DNA of 63,542 nt from Gammaproteobacteria bacterium (GTDB taxonomy: Bacteria; Pseudomonadota; Gammaproteobacteria; UBA6429; Thiohalophilaceae): positions 1-63,542 of the forward strand of contig JAFLJQ010000060.1 in the NCBI GenBank assembly GCA_022712915.1, in the 5' to 3' direction. Position numbers and translations under genes: made by a program. The notes beneath the pieces are model-generated. The model saw only the letters and a list, made by a program, of their open reading frames with translations, was not told the origin of the DNA and did not search any database. Position 1 is the stretch's first letter. The number at the start of each line of letters is the position of its first letter. Below are positions 1 through 6,955 of this stretch, in pieces.

Positions 1-259
1 AATCCATTTAAAGATCTAAACCGCAAAGGATCTCAACGCTATTTTTATCTATATTAGAGGGAAATTAGGGGTTATCCGAAGTATTCAAGAGCTCATTTTT
101 ATAAAATGCCTGATTTATTTTTTTTGCGCTTCTTTGCGACCTTTGCGGTAAAGGGTGTTTTACGAGCACTTTTCATGTCTCATACCCATTTCAACTTCCT
201 CAAGCCTTTATGTGCCAGATAAATACAAGATTTTTTAGATTATTAGCGGGACAGCAGTG
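1..259 (+). repeat. MITE-like element, copy 1 (left end cut by window edge)
   Basis: This is the first of three related ~290-bp AT-rich repeats. Its right end is the terminal inverted repeat, read here as TTAGCGGGACAGCAGTG. The interior has the family's subterminal blocks: ACCGCAAAGG near the left and GACCTTTGCGGTAAA near the right, which are inverted with respect to each other. About 20 bp of the left end lie outside the window. The element has no coding capacity, so any movement would depend on a transposase supplied in trans. It ends inside the first codon of the metalloprotease fragment that follows. Confidence 0.8.
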
Positions 260-448
260 AAATCATTAGTAGATGAATTTGAAAAAAGTGGTGGAACAAA
301 AAGGGTAACGCTTTTGCTTGGTGCTACCATTTTGCATGAACTGGCGCACTGGGGAGATGACCAAGATGGTAAAGATATTCCTGGTGAGGAAGGTAATTTA
401 TTTGAAACTGCTGCATATGGAATGGTAATCCCATGTAACACTAAATAA
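257..448 (+). pseudogene. Zinc-metalloprotease C-terminal fragment (toxin-tip-like)
   Basis: A 63-residue reading frame whose GTG start lies in the MITE terminal repeat, so the natural N-terminus has probably been removed by the insertion. It carries the zinc-binding motif HELAHWGDD (HExxH) at about residues 27-35, followed by an EEGNLFE segment that would supply the third ligand. That short layout resembles metallopeptidase tips of polymorphic toxins, which is a recalled resemblance and not a search result. The exported-protein gene starts 11 bp downstream, the order expected of toxin then immunity. Treat it as a remnant with no demonstrated activity. Confidence 0.55.
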
Positions 449-459
449 AGGATTAAATT

Positions 460-881
460 ATGAAAATATGTATTAATACATTATTTTTGTGGTGTTTTTT
501 GGTTTTACGAATATCAATGCAATGGAAAAAATACCTAAAAATGACTATTGTGAATTAATTGATAAAACAATTAACCTGTCTGAACTACAACAGTACTATC
601 ATGTTAAATCATTTCCAGAAAGAATCCCCCTGGTGATATTTGCAAACCAATTCAAAGGTAGTTTTTCAAAGTTAAAAAAATTCAATGCTTCTGTAATGAT
701 AGTAAACTCGATTAGTAACAAAGCCATTGAAAAGTCACCTTATATTAAATTTAATGTTGTTGGCCAATCCACTGTTGAAGCAACATTTTCTTACAAGCCA
801 GAAGGAATTAAAGGTAATATAAGATTTGTTAAAAACAACTCTTGCTGGGATGGCGGCAAATCAAAAATAGTCGAAATGTAA
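460..881 (+). pseudogene. Small exported protein, apparent frameshift; possible immunity protein
   Basis: ATG at 460 opens a signal-peptide-like start, MKICINTLFLWCF, but this frame is lost in the six-T run at 495-500. The frame continuing from 489 gives GFTNINA followed by about 115 residues with one late cysteine. One extra T would join them into a ~140-residue protein with a standard signal peptide ending NINA. The gene lies 11 bp after the metalloprotease fragment and just before an attC site, so the two may have travelled as one toxin/immunity cassette. The family is not recognised, and the immunity role is inferred from position only. The frameshift may be real decay or a sequencing error. 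Confidence 0.5.
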
Positions 882-885
882 AAAT

Positions 886-942
886 GCTAACAAAATACTC
901 CAGCCGACGCAAAAACCGCGCGGCTGAGTTGGTCGTTATGGG
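886..942 (+). other. Integron attC site (cassette recombination site)
   Basis: A 57-bp imperfect palindrome with attC layout. CTAACAA (887-893) pairs with TCGTTATG (933-940) as the outer boxes. CTCCAGCCG (898-906) pairs with CGGCTGAG (921-928) as the inner boxes, with one extrahelical base, and a short loop lies between. It closely resembles aadA-type attC sites in box order and in the GCCGACGC / GCGCGGCT core. It sits immediately after the stop codon of the small exported protein, where a cassette attC should be. No integrase and no second attC are visible, so this is a fragment of an array. Confidence 0.7.
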
Positions 943-969
943 CTCAATTAACCCGGCGATGAAATAAAG

Positions 970-1761
970 ATGATCGATGATGCAATTGAAACTCATTACA
1001 GGAGACTTGATGGACGACTTAGTAATGAGTATGAAGAGTTATACTAGTCATTCAACAATGAAAAATTAAAGTTGTTGTTTTCAACTCTTCATACAATGCT
1101 TATCAATTCATTCAATGCTATGAACGATCGATTGCCAACAACAGATATGGCTGCTCATTTTTGGGCTGAACCAAGTCGAGAACTAATCGAAAGTATAGAA
1201 GTTATCGAGGCTCTGGAGCGATCATTGAAAAACGCAGAATATTTTTTTAGCATTGATGAGTGCTATAAAAATACATTTTCACTATGTAAGACATTTTTGA
1301 GTAAAAGTGGTGGTAGTAATATTTCGCCAAACACTGAAAAGATTTATCTGTATTACACAATTCCAATCTTTAATCACAAAACTACAATAGTTATTGAAAA
1401 TCAAAATAATATATCAGATTTAAAACTGATTGGTGATGGCTCATATGCCCAATTATTCAAATATTCAGACAAATTTTATTTAAAAATATTCGCTTTAAAG
1501 CGAGTCAAAAACAATCTAACCACAAAGGAGATAGAAAAATTTAAGCGCGAATATGCAGAAATGAGTGGTATGAACTCTCCTTATGTACTTGAGGTTTATA
1601 GTTACAATGAAAAAAATAATGAGTACATCATGGAGTATATAGATGCATCGTTAAACGATTACATAATGAATAATAATAAATCAACCTTTAAGGAAAGAGT
1701 AAAGATGGGGCAGCAGATTATCAAAGCATTTTCATACATCCACTCATTGCTGTCCCGTTAA
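970..1761 (+). pseudogene. Protein kinase-like gene: in-frame amber stop, 3' end cut by MITE
   Basis: ATG at 970 opens a frame interrupted by one TAG at 1045-1047 and then open to 1761. The downstream part has a eukaryote-like kinase N-lobe. A glycine loop GDGSYA, a lysine in FYLKIF, a glutamate in KREYAEM and a hinge IMEYID are visible. The HRD and DFG motifs are missing because a MITE begins at 1745, so the last residues (SLLSR) are encoded by its inverted repeat. Without a C-lobe the product cannot be an active kinase. The gene starts 28 bp after the attC site and was probably an integron cassette. Confidence 0.6.
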
Positions 1762-2027
1762 TAATCTAAAAAGTAATGTGTCTACCGAGTACTTAACAGC
1801 TTGAGGGGGTTGAAATGAGAATGAGACATGAAAATTGTTTATAAAACACATTTTACCGCAAAGGTCGCAAAGAGGCGCAAAGAAAAAATACATTCGGTAA
1901 TGTATAAAAAGTAAGCTTGAAGTTTTCGGATAAGCTATAATTTTCCTCTAATATAAAACAAAATAACGTTGCGATCCTTTGCGGTTTAGATCTTTAAATG
2001 GATTAAATGCTTAACGGGACAGCAGTG
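1745..2027 (-). repeat. MITE-like element, copy 2 (inverted orientation)
   Basis: A 283-bp repeat in reverse orientation relative to copies 1 and 3. Its ends are CATTGCTGTCCCGTTAA and TTAACGGGACAGCAGTG, inverted repeats with one mismatch. The internal block ACCGCAAAGGTCGCAAAG matches the subterminal motif of the other copies. The nine flanking bases on each side differ (ACATCCACT and AATCTTTAT), so no target duplication survives. That suggests rearrangement or deletion after insertion. It truncates the kinase-like gene on its left and borders the nitroreductase-YdcZ-GNAT segment on its right. Confidence 0.85.
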
Positions 2028-2161
2028 AATCTTTATACAGCCTGAATCCGCATAGCAAGTGCCATTTTACAGCGTGAATTACCTTGTGAGTTGCATGTTG
2101 TCTGATGGGATGCAAAGTTAATGTAAGCCAATCGATTGATTAATAAAACAGGGCGATGGTA

Positions 2162-2786
2162 ATGAATGTGATAAATTCTCTGAGTTGGTGTTATGCGGTT
2201 AAACAGTTTTCAACAGACGTGATTAATGATGAAAAAATTAAAGCATTATTAACAGCAACAAGATTGAGTGCGTTGGCATTTGGTTTGCAGCCTTATCGAT
2301 TGTTGCTTGTGAAGTCAGTAGATATAAGATAGCAGTTGTTAGCGCATTCTATGGGACAAGATAAAGTGCTTGATTGTTCGCATCTAGCTGTTTTTGCTGT
2401 TTAAACGAATATCGGTGACGAAATAGTTAATGTGTATATTGATGAAATTTTTAAAGTTCGTGTTATTCCATTATGAAAATTACAATACATGGCAGATCAA
2501 TTCAAAGATGCATTAGCCTTAAAGTCGGATCGACAAAGAAATGAATGAGCAAAAAATCAAACCTATTTGGCATTGGGGACTTTTTTAACCAGTGCGGCCA
2601 TGATGGAATAGATGTCTGTCCAATGGAAGGTTTTGATGCTGAAGGGTATGATGAAATTCTTGAACTTACGGATAAAAATAGATGACTGCTGTGATATATC
2701 CAATTGGTAAACGCCATACAGATGATCCATTTTCACGTATGGTGAAAGTATGTTTCTATGAAGAAGAGATGATATTGGATTTTTGA
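2162..2786 (+). pseudogene. Nitroreductase (NfsB-like) pseudogene
   Basis: Conceptual translation from ATG 2162 gives an NfsB-type flavin nitroreductase start, MNVINSLSWCYAVKQFSTD, then YRLLLVK and GTFLTSAAMM blocks, and an EEEMILDF-like end. In-frame stops fall near 2330 and 2402 and again further on, and the last third needs frame changes, so the gene is dead. The intact family (~210 residues) binds FMN and reduces nitro compounds or quinones with NAD(P)H. It lies upstream of ydcZ-like and GNAT genes that remain open, so decay affected only the first gene of this probable operon. Confidence 0.8.
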
Positions 2787-2788
2787 GT

Positions 2789-3232
2789 ATGGGCTATTTA
2801 TCCATCTTGGCATTTATGGCTGGTGCGGCCATTGCGACACAAGCTAGCATGAATGCTCAGCTTGGCGTACTTCTTAAAAACTCGTTGCTAGGTACGGCCA
2901 TTGCTTTTGTTAGTAGTTTTTTGTTTACCGTACTTGCCGTTATCGTTTTTACCAAAGAATATCCATCGGTTGATTCTGTCATGTCAATACCTGTTTATTT
3001 ATGGTTTTCTGGTGGCGTACTGAGTGCTTTTGGTATCTCCATGTTTTATTACCTTATCCCGAAAATTGGCATAGGCGAAATGATGTCCTATGCGCTAACG
3101 GGCCAAATTATAGTGGCGATCATTGCCGGGCATTTTGGTTGGTTTGATCTGCTGGTAAAGCCGATAAATACCGTCAAATTTATTGGTGTACTTGCTTTGA
3201 TTGTTGGTATTGTTTTAATTAATAAGGAGTAA
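2789..3232 (+). CDS. DMT-superfamily membrane protein (YdcZ/DUF606)
   Basis: About 147 residues with four or five hydrophobic segments covering most of the length, and the family's early AGAAIATQASMNAQLG segment in the first helix region. DUF606 proteins are small inner-membrane members of the drug/metabolite transporter superfamily, often acting as pairs, with mostly unknown substrates. ATG 2789 is chosen; a TTG six bases upstream is also in frame but overlaps the stop of the nitroreductase pseudogene. The GNAT gene follows after 4 bp with AAGGAG upstream, so the two are cotranscribed. Flanking MITE copies make this a possible mobile cargo. Confidence 0.75.
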   Translation: MGYLSILAFMAGAAIATQASMNAQLGVLLKNSLLGTAIAFVSSFLFTVLAVIVFTKEYPSVDSVMSIPVYLWFSGGVLSAFGISMFYYLIPKIGIGEMMSYALTGQIIVAIIAGHFGWFDLLVKPINTVKFIGVLALIVGIVLINKE

Positions 3233-3236
3233 TTTT

Positions 3237-3980
3237 ATGAGTTTTGATGAACTCAATAAGGCTAATATTGATAATCTCACTTGTCTCTGGAAAAAAATGG
3301 GTGTGCAATCGCATTCTACAACGTTGATTGAAAATCTACATATTTCTATTAGTTGGCCAAATCGTTGTTGGTTTGACTGGCAGGCTACCGAGGATGAGAT
3401 TTCTGCTATTAGTAACATAATCTTCCAGCTACAGAAACGCTGCATCGTGCCTGTGTGGGGCGGTTTAGAGGGTTGTGCCAGCCTTCTTGAGAGAATATTA
3501 ATGGATAATGGCTTTGAATTATTGTTTCAACAAACGGCCATGTATTTGAGCTTGGAAAATAACGATGTAATCGGCAGCCTTAATCCTGATGTGGTGACCA
3601 TAAACTCACAACAAGATATTGAAACATGGACTCATATAGCTGCCCATTCATTTGAATATGAAATTGATGTGTCCAGTATCCGGAAAATAGCGTGTGACTC
3701 TGATGTGCAGTTATTATTGGCTTATGTTGATGGTCAAGCTGCCGCGACTGCAATGCTTTTTAGAACCGGTGATAATATAGGTGTTCATCAAGTTGGTGTA
3801 GCGGCGGAATGGCGCGGGAAGGGTGTTGCACGGACACTTATGCACCATGTTATTGAGAAATGCTATGGTTTAACCGGTAAATATATTACGCTACAGGCAT
3901 CAGAAGTGGGTGAAAACCTATACCGACATTTAGGATTCAAACCACAATTTATGATAAAAAATTATCAACGATTTGTCTGA
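3237..3980 (+). CDS. GNAT-family N-acetyltransferase
   Basis: 247 residues with a C-terminal GNAT fold at about 120-245. The acetyl-CoA-binding motif A is read in VGVAAEWRGKGVART (R-x-x-G-x-G/A), and the last strand region is ENLYRHLGFKP, typical of the family. The N-terminal ~110 residues resemble the degenerate second GNAT domain seen in many longer members. The substrate is unknown. ATG 3237 has AAGGAG about eight bases upstream. It is coupled to the YdcZ gene, and the MITE target duplication starts eight bases after its stop. Confidence 0.75.
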   Translation: MSFDELNKANIDNLTCLWKKMGVQSHSTTLIENLHISISWPNRCWFDWQATEDEISAISNIIFQLQKRCIVPVWGGLEGCASLLERILMDNGFELLFQQTAMYLSLENNDVIGSLNPDVVTINSQQDIETWTHIAAHSFEYEIDVSSIRKIACDSDVQLLLAYVDGQAAATAMLFRTGDNIGVHQVGVAAEWRGKGVARTLMHHVIEKCYGLTGKYITLQASEVGENLYRHLGFKPQFMIKNYQRFV

Positions 3981-3996
3981 AAAAATTATATTTAAT

Positions 3997-4289
3997 CACT
4001 GCTGTCCCGTTAAGTATTTAATCTATTTTAAAGATCTAAACCGCAAAGGGCGTAAAGGATCGCAACGTTATTTTGTTTTATATTAAATGAAAATTAGAGC
4101 TTATCCGAAGAATTCAAGATAATTTTTTATACATTACCGAATTTATTTTTTCTTTGCGCCTCTTTGCGACCTTTGCGGTAAAATGTGTTTTATAAAAAAA
4201 TCTCATGTCTCATGCTCATTTCAATCTCCTCAAAACGTTAAATGCTCGGTAGATACATGATTGTTTAGATTGTTAATGGGACAGCAGTG
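3997..4289 (+). repeat. MITE-like element, copy 3 (complete, with 9-bp target duplication)
   Basis: The best preserved copy is 293 bp, with terminal inverted repeats CACTGCTGTCCCGTTAA (left) and TTAATGGGACAGCAGTG (right). It is flanked by a perfect 9-bp direct repeat, ATATTTAAT, at 3988-3996 and 4290-4298, the sign of a transposition event. The inner motifs ACCGCAAAGG and GACCTTTGCGGT are shared with copies 1 and 2. There is no open frame of note. A 9-bp duplication and ends of this kind fit mobilisation by a DDE transposase, but which family cannot be told here because no partner IS is in the window. Confidence 0.9.
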
Positions 4290-4290
4290 A

Positions 4291-4392
4291 TATTTAATAC
4301 AAACTGCGCACGATGAATATTTTGACCGACGTGTAACCATGCACAGTATAGATGATTCTGTTGACTTGCTTAATAGGTTACTCAAAATATAG
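4291..4392 (+). pseudogene. Short C-terminal gene remnant next to MITE copy 3
   Basis: From the right MITE end, one frame reads 33 codons to a TAG at 4390 and looks protein-like (AHDEYFDRRVTMHS, then DSVDLLNRLLKI). It has no start of its own. It may be the tail of a gene whose body was lost when the accessory region was rearranged. The family is not recognised and the segment is short, so it could be a chance open stretch. Confidence 0.25.
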
Positions 4393-4478
4393 AATAATAC
4401 GGTAATTATATATAGACTAGCTACAGTGGGTAGCTTACGCACGAACACTCAATTCAGCCTTGGGATCAGGGAGAAAAT

Positions 4479-5444
4479 GTGGATAATATTCTAAATATTA
4501 CTAACGGCGATTGTGCTGTTGATGTAATGAAAGAGGCAAGTATTCCCGGAGTATTCCTTCCGTGGCGGGATGTATTGCACGATGGGCCAGTGCCAGCGGG
4601 TCTTTCATTGACTGAGTTGTCAGAAGTCCGCGCGAATTTCATTATAGACAGAGGATGGGGAGCAGCAGAAGACATCAAACGAGACTTCATAGATAGAGAC
4701 AATACGCTCAAATTATTTGAAGAATATGAAAAAGTCATATTGTGGTTTGAGCACGACCTTTATGATCAGTTACAGTTATTGCAAATACTGGATTGGTTTC
4801 ATGACAATAGGCCGAAAAAAACAACATTATCCATTATTTGTGTTGATCAATATTTGGGAACACTGACACCGAAACAAATGCTTGTTTTGTTTCGATATGA
4901 AGAACCGGTTACAGAACGTCATTTTGAGCTATCAAGCCGGGCCTGGTCGGTATTTCGTTCAGATTCCCCCGAAAAGTTCAGTGCCTTGTTAAAGACGGAT
5001 ACAACTGCATTGCCATTTTTAGAGGGAGCGATTATAAGGTTGTTAGAAGAATATCCGAGTTGTGTTAACGGTTTGTCTCGTACAGCCCATCAAGCTCTGA
5101 AAATTATATCTCAAGGTGAAAAACATCCCGGAAAAATATTTTCTCACTATCAAGAATCTGAAGAATGTATGTTTTTAGGTGATTCTAGTTTTTGGGTAAT
5201 ACTTCATGCATTTTTAGAGTTATCTCCAGCCTTATTGAAACTGCCTGAAGACAAGGCGTTAACACTACCCACCAGCCCGGATCAGGAATTGACTATAACT
5301 TCAGCGGGTAAGGAAGTGTTATCCGGTAAACGGAACTGGCTTGAAATGATTAAGATTGATCATTGGATTGGTGGCGTTCACCTAACACCTGATAACATAT
5401 GGTATTGGGATTCAGATTCCGGTTCAGTGCGTAGAAAAGTTTAA
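4479..5444 (+). CDS. DUF1835 domain-containing protein
   Basis: 321 residues beginning with the DUF1835 signature: NILNITNGDCAVD, then LPWRDVLHDGPVP, and WFEHDLYDQLQLLQ near residue 90. These blocks define the family, whose biochemical role is not established. The C-terminal half carries the usual second helical part ending in YWDSDSG. GTG 4479 is the likely start, with AGGGAGA about five bases upstream. It stands alone between the MITE region and the phosphatase gene, and its intact state contrasts with the decayed genes to its left. Confidence 0.75.
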   Translation: MDNILNITNGDCAVDVMKEASIPGVFLPWRDVLHDGPVPAGLSLTELSEVRANFIIDRGWGAAEDIKRDFIDRDNTLKLFEEYEKVILWFEHDLYDQLQLLQILDWFHDNRPKKTTLSIICVDQYLGTLTPKQMLVLFRYEEPVTERHFELSSRAWSVFRSDSPEKFSALLKTDTTALPFLEGAIIRLLEEYPSCVNGLSRTAHQALKIISQGEKHPGKIFSHYQESEECMFLGDSSFWVILHAFLELSPALLKLPEDKALTLPTSPDQELTITSAGKEVLSGKRNWLEMIKIDHWIGGVHLTPDNIWYWDSDSGSVRRKV

Positions 5445-5788
5445 GCAACTAACTCAGACACCTGTCGATGGTCCCTTATCGGTTAAGAAAATGCGGCTCT
5501 TATATCGGTGTATAACAAACTAGACTATTGACCTGAATTAGTCACAAAGCAAAAAGCAAGATGAACGGCTGTGCTGATATATTACCGGCCTCTTAAATGA
5601 AATTTATGGTGTGACTGCATAACGGTGGTTTAAATTGTTAGTGCTTGATTAAGGAAGGACGTAATTGGAATGTTGCTCGGCTTTAGAAGAAAAATTTTCC
5701 ATCACTATTTTCTAACTATTTGATTTTATTGATGCTGCTTATTATATTTTATCACCTGTTAATTGGCCTGAAATGATACAATAATAAG
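5445..5788. other. Intergenic region, no gene seen
   Basis: 344 bp of AT-rich sequence with no credible open frame and no clear terminator. A TACAAT hexamer near 5777 could be a -10 element for the phosphatase gene, but no convincing -35 partner is visible. Confidence 0.4.
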
Positions 5789-6274
5789 ATGAAAAATAAA
5801 ATATCAGTTCTTTTTGTTTGCATGGGCAATATTTGCCGTTCTCCAACGGCTGAAGGTGTTTTTCGGCATATGGTGAATGAACATCATTTGCACGATATGA
5901 TTGTGACCGATTCTGCCGGGACGCATGCTTATCATGTGGGAGAACCGCCTGATCGACGTGCCCAGGCAACGGCAAAAAACCGGGGGGTTGATATTTCTGA
6001 TATAAGTGCGAGACGAGTGGCATCCGCTGATTTTAAAAAGTTTGATTATGTGCTTGCCATGGATAGGGATAATTACGCTATTCTGGACGATCTATGTCCG
6101 GCCGGTTTGGGTGATAAATTATGTCTTTTTTTGGATTTTGCGCCTTCCGTAAAACAGTCAGAAGTGCCAGACCCGTATTATGGCGGTGTTAAAGGCTTTG
6201 AGGTGGTGTTTGATATGGTGGAGCAGGCCTCTCTTGGGCTTTTACAGGATATAAAAAACAAACACTTAACGTAA
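5789..6274 (+). CDS. Low-molecular-weight protein-tyrosine phosphatase
   Basis: 161 residues, the normal length of LMW-PTPs. The P-loop is CMGNICRS (C-x5-R-S) at about residues 11-18, and the general-acid loop is DPYYGG near residue 132. These cytoplasmic enzymes dephosphorylate tyrosine, often on BY-kinases controlling exopolysaccharide export, or free arsenate-type substrates in related families. No kinase or polysaccharide gene is adjacent, so the partner is unknown. ATG 5789 has only a weak ribosome-binding site. Convergent with the FliL-like gene. Confidence 0.9.
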   Translation: MKNKISVLFVCMGNICRSPTAEGVFRHMVNEHHLHDMIVTDSAGTHAYHVGEPPDRRAQATAKNRGVDISDISARRVASADFKKFDYVLAMDRDNYAILDDLCPAGLGDKLCLFLDFAPSVKQSEVPDPYYGGVKGFEVVFDMVEQASLGLLQDIKNKHLT

Positions 6275-6395
6275 ACTGAATGAGGTTCGGGATATATGGG
6301 TATGAACATCCATGTTCAAAACTTCGCTTTCTCGTCCTTTTTAGTCCTGTCATCATCCGCTTAATAAATTCAGCCTGCGGATTTTTGTAAAATTA

Positions 6396-6821
6396 TTATT
6401 GAATAATAAAACCAGTAAAATAAACTGCATCTATCACGGCTTCACCTGTGGTATCTATCATTATTTGTTGCAATTGCTTCAGTGTTAATTCGCGTAGTTT
6501 TTCCTTGCCCTGTGGCGTCTTGATTTCTGTTACGGATTGACCACTGAGTAGCATCACCATGGCATGACGAATGGCAGGCATATGTTTTTCAATAATGGGC
6601 TGCGCGAGTTCTACGCCATATTGAATTTGAGCATCGACCTGTAAAAACCGAATAATATCCCCTTCGTCCACATTAACAACAAGAGCGGGTTCGAGTTTGA
6701 GATAAAATTTTGGAGCATCATTTGCGACGGTAGAAGGGGGCGTTGCCTCGGTTGATGCATAGCTGATTTGGGTTGCGGACATAAACAACAAAAATAAAGT
6801 GGTGATAATGGATTTTATCAT
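6396..6821 (-). CDS. FliL-like exported protein
   Basis: 141 residues with an N-terminal signal or anchor (MIKSIITTLFLLFMSATQ) and a FliL-type periplasmic domain. Visible blocks are FYLKLEPALVVNV, RFLQVDAQIQ, IRHAMVMLLSGQ and AVYFTGFIIQ at the C-terminus. FliL family proteins sit at the flagellar stator/basal body, but stand-alone paralogues away from flagellar operons are common and uncharacterised. No flagellar gene is in the window. It is transcribed in the same direction as, and downstream of, rne, with the rne terminator between them. Confidence 0.75.
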   Translation of the reverse strand: MIKSIITTLFLLFMSATQISYASTEATPPSTVANDAPKFYLKLEPALVVNVDEGDIIRFLQVDAQIQYGVELAQPIIEKHMPAIRHAMVMLLSGQSVTEIKTPQGKEKLRELTLKQLQQIMIDTTGEAVIDAVYFTGFIIQ

Positions 6822-6906
6822 GCATTTCCCCAGCTAGAATGTACAGGTCAAGACTATATCGGCTATTTCAAATATCGGTTTAGCTACAACTCATGAAATC
6901 TGTCAC

Positions 6907-6934
6907 TAAAAAAGGAGCAAAAGCTCCTTTTTTA
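6907..6934 (-). terminator. Intrinsic terminator of rne (symmetrical)
   Basis: A perfect stem AAAAAAGGAGC / GCTCCTTTTTT with an AAAA loop lies about 20 bp past the rne stop. On the minus strand it is a GC-topped hairpin followed by a U run. The A/T symmetry means it could also stop plus-strand transcription. Confidence 0.8.
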
Positions 6935-6955
6935 TTTTGTGATGTAGATTAAGGC

